Of a DNA stretch of 64,000 nt, positions 1 to 8,232 are shown piece after piece; position 1 is the stretch's first letter, and each line of letters opens with the position of its first letter. Source of the DNA: Desmonostoc muscorum FACHB-395 (GTDB lineage Bacteria; Cyanobacteriota; Cyanobacteriia; Cyanobacteriales; Nostocaceae); NCBI RefSeq assembly GCF_014698035.1, contig NZ_JACJSF010000007.1, forward strand, positions 116,849 to 180,848, read 5' to 3'. The notes under the pieces were generated by a model, which saw only the letters and a list, made by a program, of their open reading frames with translations, made no database searches and was not told the DNA's origin. A program made the translations under genes and the position numbers.

Positions 1-258
1 ATCAATTAATCCCACCAGTATCTCAAGATATAATTGCTCAAACTTGCGGTGAGATGTATCAACTAAGGCAACTTTTTCTCCCTGAATTAAAAAAGAATTA
101 TAAGTCGTACCATTCCGTAGACCAAACTCGACATCAAAACGTTCTCTATCCCAGTCTAGACAACGAATAGCAGTTGTTTGAGGAGCAATTTCGACAGTTT
201 CTACTGTCAAACGTCCTGGGTTGGGAGTAACTTGAGTGGGCTGTATGAGTGCAACCAT
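1..258 (-). CDS. Flavodiiron (diflavin flavoprotein A-type) protein, N-terminal 86 codons only
   Basis: The gene runs off the left edge of the window. The visible N-terminus begins MVALIQPTQV and reaches a beta-lactamase-like start with the segment ALVDTSHRKF, which resembles cyanobacterial flavodiiron (Flv) proteins. In that family the N-terminal domain carries a di-iron centre, the next a flavodoxin fold, and a C-terminal flavin reductase domain follows. These enzymes pass electrons from photosystem I or NAD(P)H to oxygen, giving water. The iron ligands lie outside the window, so the paralogue (Flv1/3 or Flv2/4 type) cannot be decided. The start is the ATG at 256-258, just downstream of a GGAGAA ribosome binding site on the minus strand. 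Family assignment is fairly secure; the subtype is open. Confidence 0.72.
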   Translation of the reverse strand, partial: MVALIQPTQVTPNPGRLTVETVEIAPQTTAIRCLDWDRERFDVEFGLRNGTTYNSFLIQGEKVALVDTSHRKFEQLYLEILVGLID

Positions 259-467
259 TTGTTTTCTCCAAAAAGATTGTTATCTGAAGCGAGTGTTATG
301 TCTCTTATATTTACCTGAAATACTCAATTAGTAAAATGCCAATTTCTAAAGCTAATCATCAGAAAGTTTTATTCATTATTTAGATTGATTTACCATTGAA
401 ATTTCTCAATGTTTATCATCAATAATGAATGTGAGAAAATGTAAATAATCAGTTAAAATGGTCTCGC

Positions 468-1409
468 ATGTCGTTAATATTTTTTCCTCCTCCTATACAA
501 CAAATCAACAGCGAAATCATCCATTGCGCTGGTGTTGATCTGTATGTACTACGCCTGGATCTCATGCACCCGTGGGTTAACGGCAATAAGTGGTTCAAGC
601 TGAAATACAATCTTTTGGAGGCCAAGGAGAAAAATTTCACAACGCTGCTTACTTTTGGCGGCGCTTATTCCAATCACATCTATGCAACTGCGGCGGCTGG
701 TAATCTTTTCGGTTTTCGTACCATCGGCGTAATTCGTGGGGAGGAGAGACTACCACTAAACCCGACACTGAATTTTGCTGTACAACAGGGTATGCAGCTT
801 GTGTACATGAACCGCGAAATGTATCGACAGCGCAACACACCAGTGATAGAGGAATATCTGCAACAACGCTTCGGTGAAGTGTTTATCATTCCCGAAGGTG
901 GGAGTAATTTAAATGGTGTGCGCGGCTGTATGGAGATCATTGGTGATGCCGTCTACGCATTTGATCATATATGCGTAGCCTGCGGTACAGCTACCACACT
1001 GACTGGTATTGCCCTTTCATTGCATCAAGGACAAAGAGCGATCGCTTTTCCCGTACTCAAAAATGGCTCATTTCTTGCACAAGAAATCGAAAGTCTGCTG
1101 ACAAATTACCTCGCCTCTGATTTCCCCGCACCATCTAACTCTCCCGCTCCCTGGGAATTGGTATGTGATTACCACTTTGGCGGCTATGCAAAGGTGAACG
1201 ATGAGTTACTACTGTTCAGCCAACAGTTCACACAGGAACATCGCGTACCCCTCGATTACGTATACACCGCCAAAATGTTTTACGGAGTGATGGATTTACT
1301 AAAGCAGGGATTTTTTAGTAAAGGCGATTCGTTGCTGCTGGTACACACAGGAGGCTTACAGGGCAACGTTGGTATGGAAGAAAGATTGCAGAGAGTTTCT
1401 AAAATCTGA
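468..1409 (+). CDS. PLP-dependent ACC deaminase / D-cysteine desulfhydrase-family protein
   Basis: This 313-residue protein has the fold-type II PLP pattern of the 1-aminocyclopropane-1-carboxylate deaminase/D-cysteine desulfhydrase family. NGNKWFKLKYNL (about residues 38-49) contains the lysine expected to bind PLP, and GGAYSNH (about 64-70) is the substrate-carboxylate loop. IPEGGSN and CGTATTLTG are the usual glycine-rich phosphate-binding turns. Full length matches the family (about 300-340). In this family D-cysteine gives pyruvate, H2S and ammonia, or ACC gives 2-oxobutyrate and ammonia; the sequence alone does not tell which substrate is used. The gene stands alone: the divergent flavodiiron gene is upstream and an unrelated DUF262 gene follows 108 bp later. 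No strong Shine-Dalgarno sequence precedes the ATG. Confidence 0.82.
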   Translation: MSLIFFPPPIQQINSEIIHCAGVDLYVLRLDLMHPWVNGNKWFKLKYNLLEAKEKNFTTLLTFGGAYSNHIYATAAAGNLFGFRTIGVIRGEERLPLNPTLNFAVQQGMQLVYMNREMYRQRNTPVIEEYLQQRFGEVFIIPEGGSNLNGVRGCMEIIGDAVYAFDHICVACGTATTLTGIALSLHQGQRAIAFPVLKNGSFLAQEIESLLTNYLASDFPAPSNSPAPWELVCDYHFGGYAKVNDELLLFSQQFTQEHRVPLDYVYTAKMFYGVMDLLKQGFFSKGDSLLLVHTGGLQGNVGMEERLQRVSKI

Positions 1410-1517
1410 GTTGCCACTTAATTAAATATCAGTTAGCCTTGTATGGAATTTTACTAATATTAGTTAAATTCACACGCCAATCTTGATATCTACTCAAAGT
1501 TAGGTAAGGTCAATTTA

Positions 1518-3299
1518 ATGTTTACATACGCTGATCGCATTAAGCCGGATGGTCACAGTATTACTATCTATTTAGAAAATCTCCTAGCTAAAAGGTATCA
1601 AATTCCGACTTTTCAACGAGATGTTGTGTGGGAGAAAGAGAATGTTAAAAAACTTTGGGATAGTATTTATAAGTTTTATCCTTTAGGAAGTATTCTAATT
1701 TGGAAAACTAACACCAAGCTAGAAAGCCATAGAGAAATAGGTGGCATCAAGTTTGCTGATGATTTTCACTCTAATGAATACCAATACATTTTAGATGGAC
1801 AACAAAGAACAACTTCTCTCCTAACATCAATATATGGTGGTAACATTGCTAAAAATGAAAATTTTAATCCAACACTATATATAGATTTGACTATTGAACT
1901 TACTGATGCTACTGATGACACAAGCTATGCAAAAAGGTTCTTATTCTGGGATGAAATTGATGATAAAAATGGTCAAATAAAAGCTAATGTCGGCAAGAAA
2001 AAACGTTATGAAGAGAAACTCATTGTTAGTTTAATAGACATTATTAAAAATTACGTAGAAATAGAAAGAAATCTTCATACACTTGGATACGGTGATTTTG
2101 AAAATCCTTATATGCAGCAATTGAGAAGGATTAGGGAAGCGTTATATAATTATAAAATTTCCTTTATTGAGTTAAGAGGTATTGAAGTTGCGGAAGTGTG
2201 TCAAATATTTGAGCGGATTAATCAAGCTGGCAAACCCTTGGATATCTTTGATATTGTAGTTGCTAAGACTTTTCGTTCTGAAAATAAGACAAATAATATT
2301 TCTGGGTTCTATCTTCGAGAATTATTTGATAAATTTAAAAAAACTATGTCTAGTAGTCAATATACCAATATTGATAATTGGACATTGCTCCAGATGCTAG
2401 CTGTAGTAGTAAAACTTGAATTTCCCGAAGCTGGGGTACAAAATATTACTGATATGTATCTTAATAAGCTAAAAACAGAACATATTGAAGCTGTATGGTC
2501 TAATTTTAAAATAGCCGTTGCTAAAACTTTTGATTTCTTTGATAATATTTTGCATATTAAAGGTGGAAGATTAATCCCTTACCGATATTTATACCTGACT
2601 ATCACAGCATATTTTTATCGGAATGATAAACCAGATTATAGTTTTTTAGATAAATATTTTTGGTATTATAGCTTTCATAATATAGAATTACTAAAAGACA
2701 CGACTCAACTCTGGCAACATATAACCTTTGTTAATCAGCAAAAGGCTAATAGTACTTACTCATTCAATCAATTTGATATTGATAAAGATTTGCTCAGAAA
2801 ATCTTTCTACAGTTATAGAGGTCGCTTATCCAGAGCAATACTATCACTTTATGCAAATCAAAAGCCACAAGATTGGGCAAAACCTCATAGAGATATTTTG
2901 TCTGATGTTTATTATTTGCTAACAGATAAGCCTAACTTGCACCATATATTTCCAGTTAACTTTATTAAACAGAGTGGTATTGCTAATCAAATAGAATGTG
3001 ACAGCTTGATGAATATTGCCTATCTATCTCAAATAACTAATTTGCAAATTAGCGATAAAAATCCATTAGATTATCTGAAAGAATATGACGAGCCTGCTTT
3101 AGAAGCAGTGCTACGCTCTCATCTTATACCAACTACTATTCTTGAATGGTCACGGGCCGATGCACTTCCTGAAAATGCCCTAAGCATTTTTATTGAAGGA
3201 AGGATAAATCTCTTATTAGAGGCTTTGAGGCTGAAGTTAGAGGGGATTGAATTTAATGTTTTTGATATGGGCAATCGCACCGATAATATTTATCCCTAA
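1518..3299 (+). CDS. Stand-alone DUF262/DUF1524 protein (GmrSD-like)
   Basis: The 593-residue protein has an N-terminal DUF262 domain (about residues 15-260). Its marks are IPTFQRDVVW near residue 30, the ParB/Srx-type signature LDGQQRTTSLL near residue 93, and FERINQAGKPLDIFDIV near residue 236. The C-terminus (about 470-570) has NLHHIFPVNFI followed by NIAYLSQITNLQISDKNP, the pattern of the HNH-like DUF1524 nuclease. In GmrSD-type type IV restriction enzymes these two domains cleave glucosylated or otherwise modified phage DNA, and DUF262 is thought to use NTP. No partner gene is adjacent. The DNA is AT-rich and lacks the GCGATCGC octamers common in neighbouring genes, which suggests recent acquisition. 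The defence role is inferred from the family, not shown here. Confidence 0.8.
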   Translation: MFTYADRIKPDGHSITIYLENLLAKRYQIPTFQRDVVWEKENVKKLWDSIYKFYPLGSILIWKTNTKLESHREIGGIKFADDFHSNEYQYILDGQQRTTSLLTSIYGGNIAKNENFNPTLYIDLTIELTDATDDTSYAKRFLFWDEIDDKNGQIKANVGKKKRYEEKLIVSLIDIIKNYVEIERNLHTLGYGDFENPYMQQLRRIREALYNYKISFIELRGIEVAEVCQIFERINQAGKPLDIFDIVVAKTFRSENKTNNISGFYLRELFDKFKKTMSSSQYTNIDNWTLLQMLAVVVKLEFPEAGVQNITDMYLNKLKTEHIEAVWSNFKIAVAKTFDFFDNILHIKGGRLIPYRYLYLTITAYFYRNDKPDYSFLDKYFWYYSFHNIELLKDTTQLWQHITFVNQQKANSTYSFNQFDIDKDLLRKSFYSYRGRLSRAILSLYANQKPQDWAKPHRDILSDVYYLLTDKPNLHHIFPVNFIKQSGIANQIECDSLMNIAYLSQITNLQISDKNPLDYLKEYDEPALEAVLRSHLIPTTILEWSRADALPENALSIFIEGRINLLLEALRLKLEGIEFNVFDMGNRTDNIYP

Positions 3300-3318
3300 A
3301 TAAATGATTTTCCATAAA

Positions 3319-3404
3319 AGAGGTATTGCTGGGTGAAAAGATGAATTTGCTCGACACACTCGCTCATCTACGTGAGATATTCATACTTTTATCCAGCAAC
3401 CTCT
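3319..3404. terminator. Large imperfect hairpin between convergent genes
   Basis: Arms at 3319-3347 and 3379-3404 pair over about 26 positions with a few bulges (AGAGGTATTGCTGGGTGAAA against the complement of TTTTATCCAGCAACCTCT). It sits exactly between the ends of the DUF262 gene and the methyltransferase gene, so a two-way terminator is the simplest reading. There is no clean T-tract. It could also be a copy of a small palindromic repeat. Confidence 0.45.
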
Positions 3405-3414
3405 AAAAGTTCTT

Positions 3415-4071
3415 TCACTTGGTCGCTACGCCAATAATATGAGGACTAACAATCGGCAATTGTGAATCAAATCGCTCATAATTAATACTAGAAAAACCAG
3501 AATTTTCTAAAGCAATTAAAGTTTCTCTATCTGGATGACAACCATCACCTATCACTTTCCAAATCGGACGAATTGCGCTTTGTACTTGTCGCAATACAGT
3601 TCCTTTAGGTGCAGCAACGTGTTCAATAAATAAGAAGCGTCCACCTGGTTTGAGTACTCTTAAAATTGCCTGTAATGTATAATCTATATTCGGCACCGAA
3701 CACAAAACTAAGGTACTAACAACACTATCTATGCTGTTATCTTCAGCATCTAACCATTCAGCATTACCAATTCTGAGGTCGATGTTTAAGCCTAGTTTTT
3801 TAGCTTGTTTTTGAAGATAGGAGTGCATGTGAGGGTTTGGCTCGATTCCTATCCAGTGGATATCTTTAGGGTAGTAGGGTAGGTTAGGGCCTGTTCCTGG
3901 GCCGATTTCTAACACTTTACCTTGGAGATTTGCAAAAAGAGAACGTTTGCGAGCGCCTACGATATTATCATACGTGCTGCTACTTTGAGCCATCATCCAG
4001 GCAAAGAAACGTTTACCAAAGTTGGCATAAATCTGGTTTGGTGAATCTCCAATAATTGGGTTTACAGTCAT
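3415..4071 (-). CDS. Class I SAM-dependent methyltransferase (METTL7/phospholipid methyltransferase-like)
   Basis: About 218 residues with a Rossmann methyltransferase core. Motif I is VLEIGPGTGPNL (about residues 54-65), an acidic residue follows in GIEPNPHM, and the later motif VLKPGGRFLFIEHV is clear. The tail IRPIWKVIGDGCHPDRET is typical of small methyltransferases related to METTL7 and bacterial phospholipid N-methyltransferases. The acceptor cannot be named from the sequence. Two adjacent ATG codons (4072-4074 and 4069-4071) can start the protein; the second is given here, and the choice changes one residue. The gene is alone on its strand and converges on the DUF262 gene. Confidence 0.75.
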   Translation of the reverse strand: MTVNPIIGDSPNQIYANFGKRFFAWMMAQSSSTYDNIVGARKRSLFANLQGKVLEIGPGTGPNLPYYPKDIHWIGIEPNPHMHSYLQKQAKKLGLNIDLRIGNAEWLDAEDNSIDSVVSTLVLCSVPNIDYTLQAILRVLKPGGRFLFIEHVAAPKGTVLRQVQSAIRPIWKVIGDGCHPDRETLIALENSGFSSINYERFDSQLPIVSPHIIGVATK

Positions 4072-4074
4072 CAT

Positions 4075-4383
4075 CTACTTCCTAAAATTTGAGGCTATAA
4101 ATTATTGCAACAAGCAACTATTTATAGTCTTAAGGTACGATAATCTATGTTTCTTGTACCTCACCCATGTGATTCACCTGATTGGGTGATTTTGATTAAT
4201 ATACATACGTAGCGACTTCCCGTAACCTACCACAGAAATATAAAAAGTGCAGAAGCAGAAGTAGAATTTGCCTATATATAGCAATCCTAAACGAATAAGT
4301 CGTTAAAATATCCAATTATTCTCTCTGCGTTCTCTACGCCTCTGCGGTTAATTTCTTTTTATAAATAATTTATAAATACAAAA
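4075..4383. other. Intergenic region with one dispersed GC-rich repeat
   Basis: No gene is visible. Around 4321-4355 is a copy of the dispersed repeat whose other strand reads AACCGCAGAGGCG-like; at least seven more copies occur in the window (see the repeat entry at 18490). Confidence 0.6.
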
Positions 4384-4415
4384 ATAGCAAAAAGCGTTCC
4401 AAATTGCGGAACGCT
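4384..4415 (-). terminator. Rho-independent terminator of the 86-residue gene
   Basis: On the minus strand, AGCGTTCC, a 7-base loop and GGAACGCT form a perfect 8-bp stem, followed by TTTTTGCTATTTTT. It lies about 54 bp downstream of the stop codon at 4469. Confidence 0.85.
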
Positions 4416-4468
4416 ATCTTTTAGTAAATTCTGTTAAGGTAATATGAATTAAATGCTAGTTGATAAAA

Positions 4469-4729
4469 TTAGGCATGAAGATTTGCTTGTTCCTGTAACC
4501 AAGGATCTACAGGTTGTCCATCTTTGCGGCGTAATTCGATTTCCACTACCATCACTTCTTTTGAACCTGGAGGTGCGGGTTTTTTATGGAAAAGAATGTC
4601 ATAATCTTCTGGATTATGTTTGCGTTCTTTCAACCATTCTTGTACCTTGGTTGTGGCAAAAAATGATTGCCCTTGCTCAAACATTCGAGTAATCTGCAAT
4701 TGCAGTGTATAAGGATTTAGCCTACCCAT
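4469..4729 (-). CDS. Small conserved-looking protein of unknown function (86 aa)
   Basis: The protein begins MGRLNPYTLQLQITRMFEQG and is mixed in charge, with no signal peptide and no membrane segment. The middle has KVQEWLKERKHNPEDYDILF and the C-terminal half is a likely beta/alpha stretch ending in PWLQEQANLHA. A good ribosome binding site (AAAGGCGG, 5 bases before the ATG) and a strong terminator downstream show that this is a real transcription unit. I do not recognise a family. Soluble cytoplasmic location is inferred from composition only. Confidence 0.7.
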   Translation of the reverse strand: MGRLNPYTLQLQITRMFEQGQSFFATTKVQEWLKERKHNPEDYDILFHKKPAPPGSKEVMVVEIELRRKDGQPVDPWLQEQANLHA

Positions 4730-4793
4730 TTTCTACCGCCTTTGTTAAGTAAATTTGAGAACAAGTAATCTGTTTATCTTAGATAATCTAATG

Positions 4794-4934
4794 TTAGTGC
4801 GAAGTACGCACACCTGACACTTCACCTATAGGTGCAAATTCCAGTTTCAACACCCTAGCATCTGTAGCAACATCCGAAGGTATTTCGGTATATGGTCTAA
4901 GAAAGCCTTGATACTCCTGCAATCTGTCTTCCAT
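4794..4934 (-). CDS. Possible 46-residue protein or gene fragment
   Basis: An open frame begins MEDRLQEYQGFLRPYTEIPS and ends VSGVRTSH. The composition is protein-like, but there is no clear ribosome binding site and no recognised family. It may be a short real gene or the 5' remnant of a longer one. No candidate for a continuation is visible downstream. Confidence 0.3.
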   Translation of the reverse strand: MEDRLQEYQGFLRPYTEIPSDVATDARVLKLEFAPIGEVSGVRTSH

Positions 4935-5206
4935 AGGTTAATAAATTATTATTTGTGTTGCTTTAGTTTTCGTCGTCTTGGGCAGTAGTTTGACCTTAGT
5001 AATGTTATAATAGTACCTCACAAAAAATAATGTTAAAAACTTGACTGCACCCCAGCACTAAAGTTTTATGTACACGAAGAGACGAGGGAATAGATTAGTT
5101 AAGGATTATTCACAATTTCCCAGTATCTCTACAACATTTCACTACTTAATTCTGTTATAGATTGGAAAGAGGCACGCCGCTTCAAAAACTGACCAACAGA
5201 CTGAAA
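4935..5206. other. Promoter region of the coiled-coil/TPR gene
   Basis: AT-rich, with a TATAAT-like hexamer near 5009 (in GTTATAATAGT) that may serve as a -10 element. No gene is seen. An in-frame TTG at 5162 could extend the downstream gene but would put 15 non-conserved-looking residues before its signal sequence. Confidence 0.4.
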
Positions 5207-7291
5207 ATGGTTGTTATGAAGAGCAAAAATCAAGCTGTTTTCGCTTTAATTGTAAAAAGTACTATTGTTTTTTTACCCTTACTATTATCCGTTGGAATTG
5301 CCAATGGGCAATCTGCACCATCACCTTCCCCAGCACTAACCCAGACTTCGGTGTTGTCGAATCAGGAACGGGAAGAATTAACACGACTACGAGCAGAAAA
5401 GCGAATTCAACAGCAAGTCCAATCTGATTTTAATAGCGCTTTTAGCCGTACAACTATTTTACTCAATGTCTGGCTAGTTATATTAAGCTTATTTCCAGTC
5501 GCAATCATTGCTTTATTTTGGCTACTGCGACGGGTGGTAATCCGTGAAATTGTTGATAGAGCGATGCAACAATTACAGGGAATGGAAAAATTACAAAATC
5601 AGCTATCCACCGTTAAACAAGAGGCTGAAAATGTTATTCAAGATGCTAAAAAAATAAATTATGAACTAGAACAGGAAACGGTTAGTTTACAACAAAAAAT
5701 TAAAAGCGAGCAAGAAAATTTATCTACCCTGACATCGGAACTAGATTTAGCTAAATCACAGGTATTAATTAGATTAGAAACTCAACTCAAAAAATCTCAA
5801 GAAAATATAGAAAATTTAGAGTCTAATTTTTCTTCTGTTGTATCTAAATTAGAGCTTGATGCTCAACAAAAAAGAGATGTAACGCTAGAAAATCTAGGAA
5901 ATTTAGCATCCGTTCTGTCACAAGAATTGTCTAATTTAAAGTTAGGTGTACAACAACAGCAAGAGTTAGCATTGGCTGATCTTGAAGGATCAAAGTCTGA
6001 GTTCATATCTCAACTATCTGGATGGCAGTCTGATGCTCAAAACCAAAAAAATATAGTTTTTGAAAGTTTGGCTAAATTGCAATCAGAATTTGCCGATCAA
6101 TTATCAGAATTACAGGTAGATGCTCACCACAGAAAAGAGATTGCATTTGAGAGTTTAGGAAAGTTAGATAATGAATTGAAATCTCAGTTATCAGAACTAC
6201 AGGCGGATGCTCAAGAGCAAAAAAATAAAATTGTTGAGAGTTTAGCAGTATTACAGTTAGAGTTTGCTGAACAACTATCTGAATTACAACTAGATGCTCA
6301 AAAGCGCAAAGAGTTAATTATTGAGAATTTAGAAAAAGCTGGTTCTGAATTTAGTTCGCAATTTTCAGAATTACAATGGAATGCTCAACAACAAAAAATT
6401 CTCATTTTGGAGAAGTTAGAAAGATTAGAAACTGAGTTTGTCTCTCAACTCTCTGAGTTACAATTGGATGCCGAAGAAAGAAAGGATCTTATTCTTCAAG
6501 AACTAACTGAAATTACACCTGAATCTATCTTAGAGGCGGTGAATTATGAAGTTAAGGAAGAAAAAGAAATAGAGAAACAGCCACAACAACCAGAATTGAC
6601 TGCTGAGGAGTATGTAAAAGAGGGAGATGAGCTGTTTTCTCAAAAGCGCTATGAAGATGCGATCGCAGCTTACAACCAAGCAGTTAAAATCCAACCTGAT
6701 GAACCTGTGGCTTGGTTAAAACGAGGTCTAACTCTCGGAAGGTTGAAACGCTATAAAGATGCGATCGCATCCTACGATCGAGCTATCCAGATTCAACCAG
6801 ATTACCATCAAGCTTGGTGCGATCGCGGCGTTGCTTTTGGGAAATTACAACAGCATCAGCAAGCCTTTGCTTCATTTGAGAAAGCTACACAAATCAAGCC
6901 TGATGATGCTGTTGCTTGGTTAAATTGCGGTCTTTCTCTCGTAGCATTGGAAAAATACGAAGAGGCAATAGTGTCTTTTGATAAAGCGCTGGAATTCCAA
7001 CCCAATTCTCCCAAAATCTGGGATAAACGCGGTTATACCTTGGTAAGATTGGGACGCGATGATGAAGCGATCGCTAGTTTTAACAAAACTTTAGAAATTA
7101 AGCCAGATTATGCCAGTGCCTATTACAACAAAGCAGCCTGTTACGCACTGCAAAGACAAGTTGAACTATCTCTGGCAACTCTGAAACAAGCAATTGAACT
7201 TGATCCCAGGTATAAAGAAGACGCAGCAACTGACCTAGATTTTGATGATATTGCCGATGATGAGCGCTTTAAGCAGTTAGTTACAGAGTAG
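5207..7291 (+). CDS. Membrane-anchored coiled-coil protein with eight 29-residue repeats and C-terminal TPRs
   Basis: About 694 residues from the ATG at 5207. The N-terminus is a signal or anchor (AVFALIVKSTIVFLPLLLSV) followed by a second hydrophobic stretch (LLNVWLVILSLFPVAIIALF), so the protein is probably held in the inner membrane. A long coiled coil follows. It contains eight tandem 29-residue units (DNA 5825-6520, 87 bp each) with the pattern EFxSQLSELQxDAQ..K, which would form a rigid rod. The C-terminal 220 residues hold about six tetratricopeptide repeats, for example YEDAIAAYNQAVKIQPD. TPRs bind other proteins, so a scaffold or tether role is likely, but no partner is evident. An upstream TTG at 5162 is an alternative start; ATG at 5216 is another. 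Confidence 0.8.
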   Translation: MVVMKSKNQAVFALIVKSTIVFLPLLLSVGIANGQSAPSPSPALTQTSVLSNQEREELTRLRAEKRIQQQVQSDFNSAFSRTTILLNVWLVILSLFPVAIIALFWLLRRVVIREIVDRAMQQLQGMEKLQNQLSTVKQEAENVIQDAKKINYELEQETVSLQQKIKSEQENLSTLTSELDLAKSQVLIRLETQLKKSQENIENLESNFSSVVSKLELDAQQKRDVTLENLGNLASVLSQELSNLKLGVQQQQELALADLEGSKSEFISQLSGWQSDAQNQKNIVFESLAKLQSEFADQLSELQVDAHHRKEIAFESLGKLDNELKSQLSELQADAQEQKNKIVESLAVLQLEFAEQLSELQLDAQKRKELIIENLEKAGSEFSSQFSELQWNAQQQKILILEKLERLETEFVSQLSELQLDAEERKDLILQELTEITPESILEAVNYEVKEEKEIEKQPQQPELTAEEYVKEGDELFSQKRYEDAIAAYNQAVKIQPDEPVAWLKRGLTLGRLKRYKDAIASYDRAIQIQPDYHQAWCDRGVAFGKLQQHQQAFASFEKATQIKPDDAVAWLNCGLSLVALEKYEEAIVSFDKALEFQPNSPKIWDKRGYTLVRLGRDDEAIASFNKTLEIKPDYASAYYNKAACYALQRQVELSLATLKQAIELDPRYKEDAATDLDFDDIADDERFKQLVTE
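5825..6520 (+). repeat. Eight 87-bp in-frame repeats coding for a coiled-coil rod
   Basis: Unit starts fall at 5825, 5912, 5999, 6086, 6173, 6260, 6347 and 6434, exactly 87 bp apart. Units share the protein pattern SQLSELQ.DAQ and differ at many third positions, so the duplication is not recent. Confidence 0.85.
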
Positions 7292-7298
7292 AAAGTTA

Positions 7299-7326
7299 TT
7301 TGTCATTTGTCATTTGTCATTTGTCA
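7299..7326. repeat. Four tandem TTTGTCA heptamers
   Basis: Four exact 7-bp units fill the space between two convergent genes. On the minus strand the unit reads TGACAAA, and its TGA is the stop codon of the 7324-8103 gene. This is the short tandem repeat class common in Nostoc genomes. Confidence 0.9.
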
Positions 7327-8103
7327 TTGATTCTTCTCCCTCATCTCCCCACTCCCCATATCTGGCGGATTTTGTTCGCTAGACATTGCTTTGAGTTTAG
7401 ATGTAAAAGAATCAGAGCGATCGCTTTTTTCTGGGGTAAATTGCCCAATCGGGGCATGAATAGCAGCAGGCGGCAGCAGTTTTGGCTGTCGTTGAGGGTA
7501 GCTTGGTGATGGGGGAGGCGGTGAACTTTCTTGTAAAGTTTGCCTTTGGCTAACAGCAGACGATAGCTGAAGGGTTGCCGAAGAAGCAAATTTTCCAGAA
7601 AGGGGAGACTTGAGAACAGTTTTATTGTCCCTAGCTTCCTCCTTGACTTCTTCATCTAAAGATGTCTTTTGTTCGTAACTTTTCAGTTGTAGAGTTGCAG
7701 TATTGCTTTTTTGATAGCCATTACGAATCTTCGCAGGTGGTAATTGAGGACTCGTGACTCTCTCTACAATGGGGTTTTTCTTGGCTAGCGGTAGGCTGGG
7801 AGCAGGCGATGAGGTTAAGCTTTGGGGAAATTTGCTACAAATCATGCGTTCAAATTCCATATTGAAATGATATGTAGCCTGATCCCGGCGCTGCCAAAAT
7901 ACTAAAATTTGCTGCACCGAAACTGCTTTATAACGGCCTTGATATAGTGCCTCAATTACTGCCAGGTGTAGCCAATTCAGAGGGTATTGCGTTTGCCAAC
8001 GTTCAACTAGCTCATTGGCACTATAGCCACTGAGATCAAAACTATAATTAATTAATAAAGCGATCGCCAAGTTGGCAGAAGTATCTGGAAGTGTTGTTAA
8101 CAT
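7324..8103 (-). CDS. Unknown protein with a compact N-terminal domain and a disordered tail (259 aa)
   Basis: Residues 1-95 (starting MLTTLPDTSANLAIALLINY) form a compact helical-looking domain with LNWLHLAVIEALYQGRYKAV and VQQILVFWQRRDQATYHF. The rest is rich in S, P, K and Q and looks disordered. I do not recognise a named family; it resembles hypothetical proteins of cyanobacteria in layout. The ATG at 8101-8103 is preferred over an in-frame TTG 21 bases upstream. The stop codon is formed by the adjoining heptamer repeat. No signal peptide or membrane segment is visible. Confidence 0.65.
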   Translation of the reverse strand: MLTTLPDTSANLAIALLINYSFDLSGYSANELVERWQTQYPLNWLHLAVIEALYQGRYKAVSVQQILVFWQRRDQATYHFNMEFERMICSKFPQSLTSSPAPSLPLAKKNPIVERVTSPQLPPAKIRNGYQKSNTATLQLKSYEQKTSLDEEVKEEARDNKTVLKSPLSGKFASSATLQLSSAVSQRQTLQESSPPPPSPSYPQRQPKLLPPAAIHAPIGQFTPEKSDRSDSFTSKLKAMSSEQNPPDMGSGEMREKNQ

Positions 8104-8232
8104 GGGGCTATTAGCTTTCGGCAATAGGTCTTAAGATTCTTCACCCATCGCATATTAGCCTAGCGTGCTTTTAACTACATGGTTTTTTTCCAAGAGTACA
8201 AAGCAGATAAGCAGTGTTTCCTATTCTACTTG

